Positions 5,213-6,550 of a stretch of DNA of 6,550 nucleotides are shown piece by piece. A program made the position numbers and the translations under genes. Each line of letters starts with the position of its first letter. Position 1 is the first letter of the stretch. The notes under the pieces are model-generated. The model did not search any database and was not told the DNA's origin. It worked only from the letters and a program-made list of their open reading frames with translations. This DNA comes from Actinomycetota bacterium (GTDB lineage: Bacteria; Actinomycetota; Acidimicrobiia; Acidimicrobiales; JAHWLA01), in the NCBI GenBank assembly GCA_019347595.1, contig JAHWLA010000162.1, positions 1 to 6,550 on the forward strand, read 5' to 3'.

Positions 5213-5950
5213 ATGGACGAGCCGACCCTGCGAAAACTGCTCGACGACGTGCGCACCGGCGCCGTCCACCCCGACGACGCCGTCTCGCGTCTGCGCCGGC
5301 TGCCGTTCGCCGACCTCGGGTTCGCCCGCGTCGACCACCACCGCGTCTTGCGCCAAGGGCTGCCCGAGGCGGTGTACGGGCCGGGCAAGACGCCCGAGCA
5401 CTGCGCCGCCATCGTGGCCGAGCTGCTGGCCGAGCCCGACGGCGGACCGGTGCTCCTCACCCGGGCCGACGACGACCAGGCCGACGCCGCGCTGGCCCGC
5501 AACCCGGGCGGCGTGCGGACAGGGCGCACGGTGGTGTGGCGGCCCGCGCCGGAGCGGACGGGGCGGGTGCTGGTGATCACGGCCGGGACGGCCGACCTGC
5601 CGGTGGCCGAGGAGTGCACGGCGACGCTCACGGCCTACGGGTACCGGCCCACGTTGCTGGCCGACTGCGGGGTGGCGGGCGTGCACCGGTTGCTCGCCAC
5701 GGTCGACGAGCTGGCCGCGGCCGACGCCATCGTGGTGGTGGCGGGCATGGAGGGCGCACTGCCCAGCATGGTCGGGGGCCTGACGGCGGCGCCGGTGGTG
5801 GCAGTGCCGACGAGCACGGGCTACGGCGCCGCCTTCGAGGGGGTGACGGCGTTGCTCGGCATGCTCTCGTCGTGCGCCGCGGGCATCACCGTGGTCGGCA
5901 TCGACAACGGCTTCGGGGCCGCCTGCGCCGTGGCCAGGATGCTGCGGTAG
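5213..5950 (+). CDS. larB: LarB, pyridinium-3,5-biscarboxylic acid mononucleotide synthase
   Basis: LarB starts nickel-pincer nucleotide (NPN) cofactor synthesis. It carboxylates the pyridinium ring of nicotinic acid adenine dinucleotide and releases AMP, giving the biscarboxylate that LarE and LarC then sulfurate and load with nickel. The 245-aa length is typical. The N-terminal half carries VDHHRVLRQGLPEAVYGPGKT (about 40-60). The PurE-like C-terminal half (about 118-243) carries GTADLPVAEE (125-134), DCGVAGVHRL (151-160), AGMEGALPSMVGGL (177-190), PTSTGYGA (199-206) and MLSSCAAG (217-224). Cys221 falls where I recall the covalent catalytic cysteine of Lactiplantibacillus plantarum LarB. 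The start is the ATG at 5213; the only SD-like GAGG is just 2 nt away, so a leaderless start is favoured. larC follows after 7 bp, an operon arrangement. Confidence 0.95.
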   Translation: MDEPTLRKLLDDVRTGAVHPDDAVSRLRRLPFADLGFARVDHHRVLRQGLPEAVYGPGKTPEHCAAIVAELLAEPDGGPVLLTRADDDQADAALARNPGGVRTGRTVVWRPAPERTGRVLVITAGTADLPVAEECTATLTAYGYRPTLLADCGVAGVHRLLATVDELAAADAIVVVAGMEGALPSMVGGLTAAPVVAVPTSTGYGAAFEGVTALLGMLSSCAAGITVVGIDNGFGAACAVARMLR

Positions 5951-5957
5951 GCGGCGG

Positions 5958-6550
5958 GTGGCCACCGTCGCCTGGTTCCACTGCTTCTCCGGCATCGCCG
6001 GCGACATGGCGCTCGGCAGCCTGGTCGACGCCGGTGCCGACATCACCGAGGTGGTGGGACTGCTGCACCGGCTCCCCGTTGGAGGCTGGACCGTCGAGGC
6101 CCAACCAGTGCTGCGGGGCGGCATCGCCGCCACCCGGGTCGAGGTCCAGGTGGCCGAGACGCCGGTGGTGCGCACCCACGCCCACATCCAGGGGGTCATC
6201 GAGGAGGCCCGCCTTCCCCAGCGTGTCCGGGACCGCGCCCTGGCCACCTTCGCGGCGATGGCCGAGGTCGAGGGCCGCCTGCACCGACGGCACCCCTCGC
6301 AGGTCCACTTCCACGAGGTGGGCGGCATCGACGCCATCGTCGACATCGTCGGCGTGGCCGCCGCTCTCGAGGTGCTCGGTGTCGACACCGTGCACGCCAG
6401 CCCGGTGGCCATGGGGCTGGGCATGGTCCGCACCTCGCACGGCTTGTTGCCCAACCCCTCGCCGGCGGTGGTCGAGCTCCTGGCCGGCGCCCCGTCCCAC
6501 GGCGTCGACGTGACCGTGGAGCTCACCACGCCGACCGGCGCCGGCCTCCT
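5958..6550 (+). CDS. larC: LarC, nickel insertion enzyme for the nickel-pincer cofactor (3' end beyond window)
   Basis: LarC is the CTP-dependent cyclometallase that inserts nickel into pyridinium-3,5-bisthiocarboxylic acid mononucleotide, the last step of NPN synthesis. The 197 complete codons seen cover the N-terminal part of a protein usually near 400 residues. Motifs in order are FHCFSGIAGDM (7-17), a short THAHIQGVIEE (73-83) in place of the long His-rich stretch of some homologues, VHFHEVGGIDAIVDIVG (116-132), SPVAMGLGMV (148-157), HGLLPNPSPA (161-170) and ELTTPTGAG (188-196). The GTG at 5958 is chosen because the family N-terminus begins there. It lies 7 bp after the larB stop with only a weak G-rich upstream sequence, so coupling to larB translation is likely. 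The region where some Firmicutes split larC by programmed frameshifting lies beyond the edge. Confidence 0.93.
   Translation, partial: MATVAWFHCFSGIAGDMALGSLVDAGADITEVVGLLHRLPVGGWTVEAQPVLRGGIAATRVEVQVAETPVVRTHAHIQGVIEEARLPQRVRDRALATFAAMAEVEGRLHRRHPSQVHFHEVGGIDAIVDIVGVAAALEVLGVDTVHASPVAMGLGMVRTSHGLLPNPSPAVVELLAGAPSHGVDVTVELTTPTGAGL

Noticed and set aside
5536..6513. 325-codon plus-strand frame spanning larB and larC
   Set aside because: It reads larB and larC out of frame. Both real frames have family motifs throughout.
5192..6529. Upstream extension of the pheA frame to 754 codons
   Set aside because: The sequence beyond 5191 is antisense to larB and larC. The PheA family N-terminus starts at the ATG at 5191.
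1..6550. CRISPR arrays, riboswitches, toxin-antitoxin or defence genes
   Set aside because: No regularly spaced repeats, recognised aptamer cores or matching protein motifs were seen on either strand. Gaps are too short for most such elements.

Overview
The window is about 70% G+C, with codons that strongly prefer G or C in the third position. It is gene-dense and has short intergenic gaps. A monofunctional prephenate dehydratase, PAS/GAF/SpoIIE signalling proteins, scattered single tRNA genes without encoded CCA, and probable leaderless starts together suggest a high-GC actinobacterium. An Acidimicrobiia-like lineage is my guess; no marker in the window fixes the taxon.

Layout. The left edge (1-52, minus) holds most of a tRNA-Arg(ACG). 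Next, on the minus strand, is a membrane-anchored PAS-GGDEF-EAL protein of 639 aa (234-2153). Its start is fixed by a good Shine-Dalgarno, and its promoter/leader region carries an unusual set of evenly spaced small palindromes (2169-2200). Upstream of it lies tRNA-Ser(GCT) (2270-2357, minus) with its own strong intrinsic terminator (2234-2265). Divergent from this tRNA is a PAS-GAF-SpoIIE/PP2C phosphatase (2423-4165, plus). That gene's stop codon lies one base from the 3' end of a convergent tRNA-Ser(TGA) (4167-4251, minus). pheA, encoding prephenate dehydratase (4265-5191, minus), lies immediately upstream of this tRNA. A 21-bp gap then separates pheA from the divergent larB (5213-5950, plus). 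larB is followed 7 bp later by larC (5958 to the window end, plus, truncated).

How the parts relate. The two signalling genes flanking tRNA-Ser(GCT) each carry a PAS sensor, one wired to cyclic di-GMP turnover and one to a Ser/Thr phosphatase of the partner-switching type. Whether they share a pathway cannot be shown here. larB and larC encode two of the three enzymes (LarB, LarE, LarC) that build the nickel-pincer nucleotide cofactor of lactate racemase and related LarA-type enzymes; larE and larA are not in view. pheA is phenylalanine biosynthesis.

The most interesting non-coding signals are three. A 17-bp element, TACACTGC-N3-GTCCGA, sits just upstream of both tRNA-Arg and tRNA-Ser(GCT). 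The 21-bp pheA/larB gap holds overlapping, oppositely directed -10-like hexamers, each 6-7 nt from an ATG. The three palindromes upstream of the GGDEF-EAL gene are spaced exactly 11 bp apart. In the coding regions, the phosphatase's PAS domain has a histidine at the position of the FixL/DosP heme ligand. No mobile elements, CRISPR arrays or defence genes were seen. No gene-free stretch exceeds 300 bases; the longest is 53-233.
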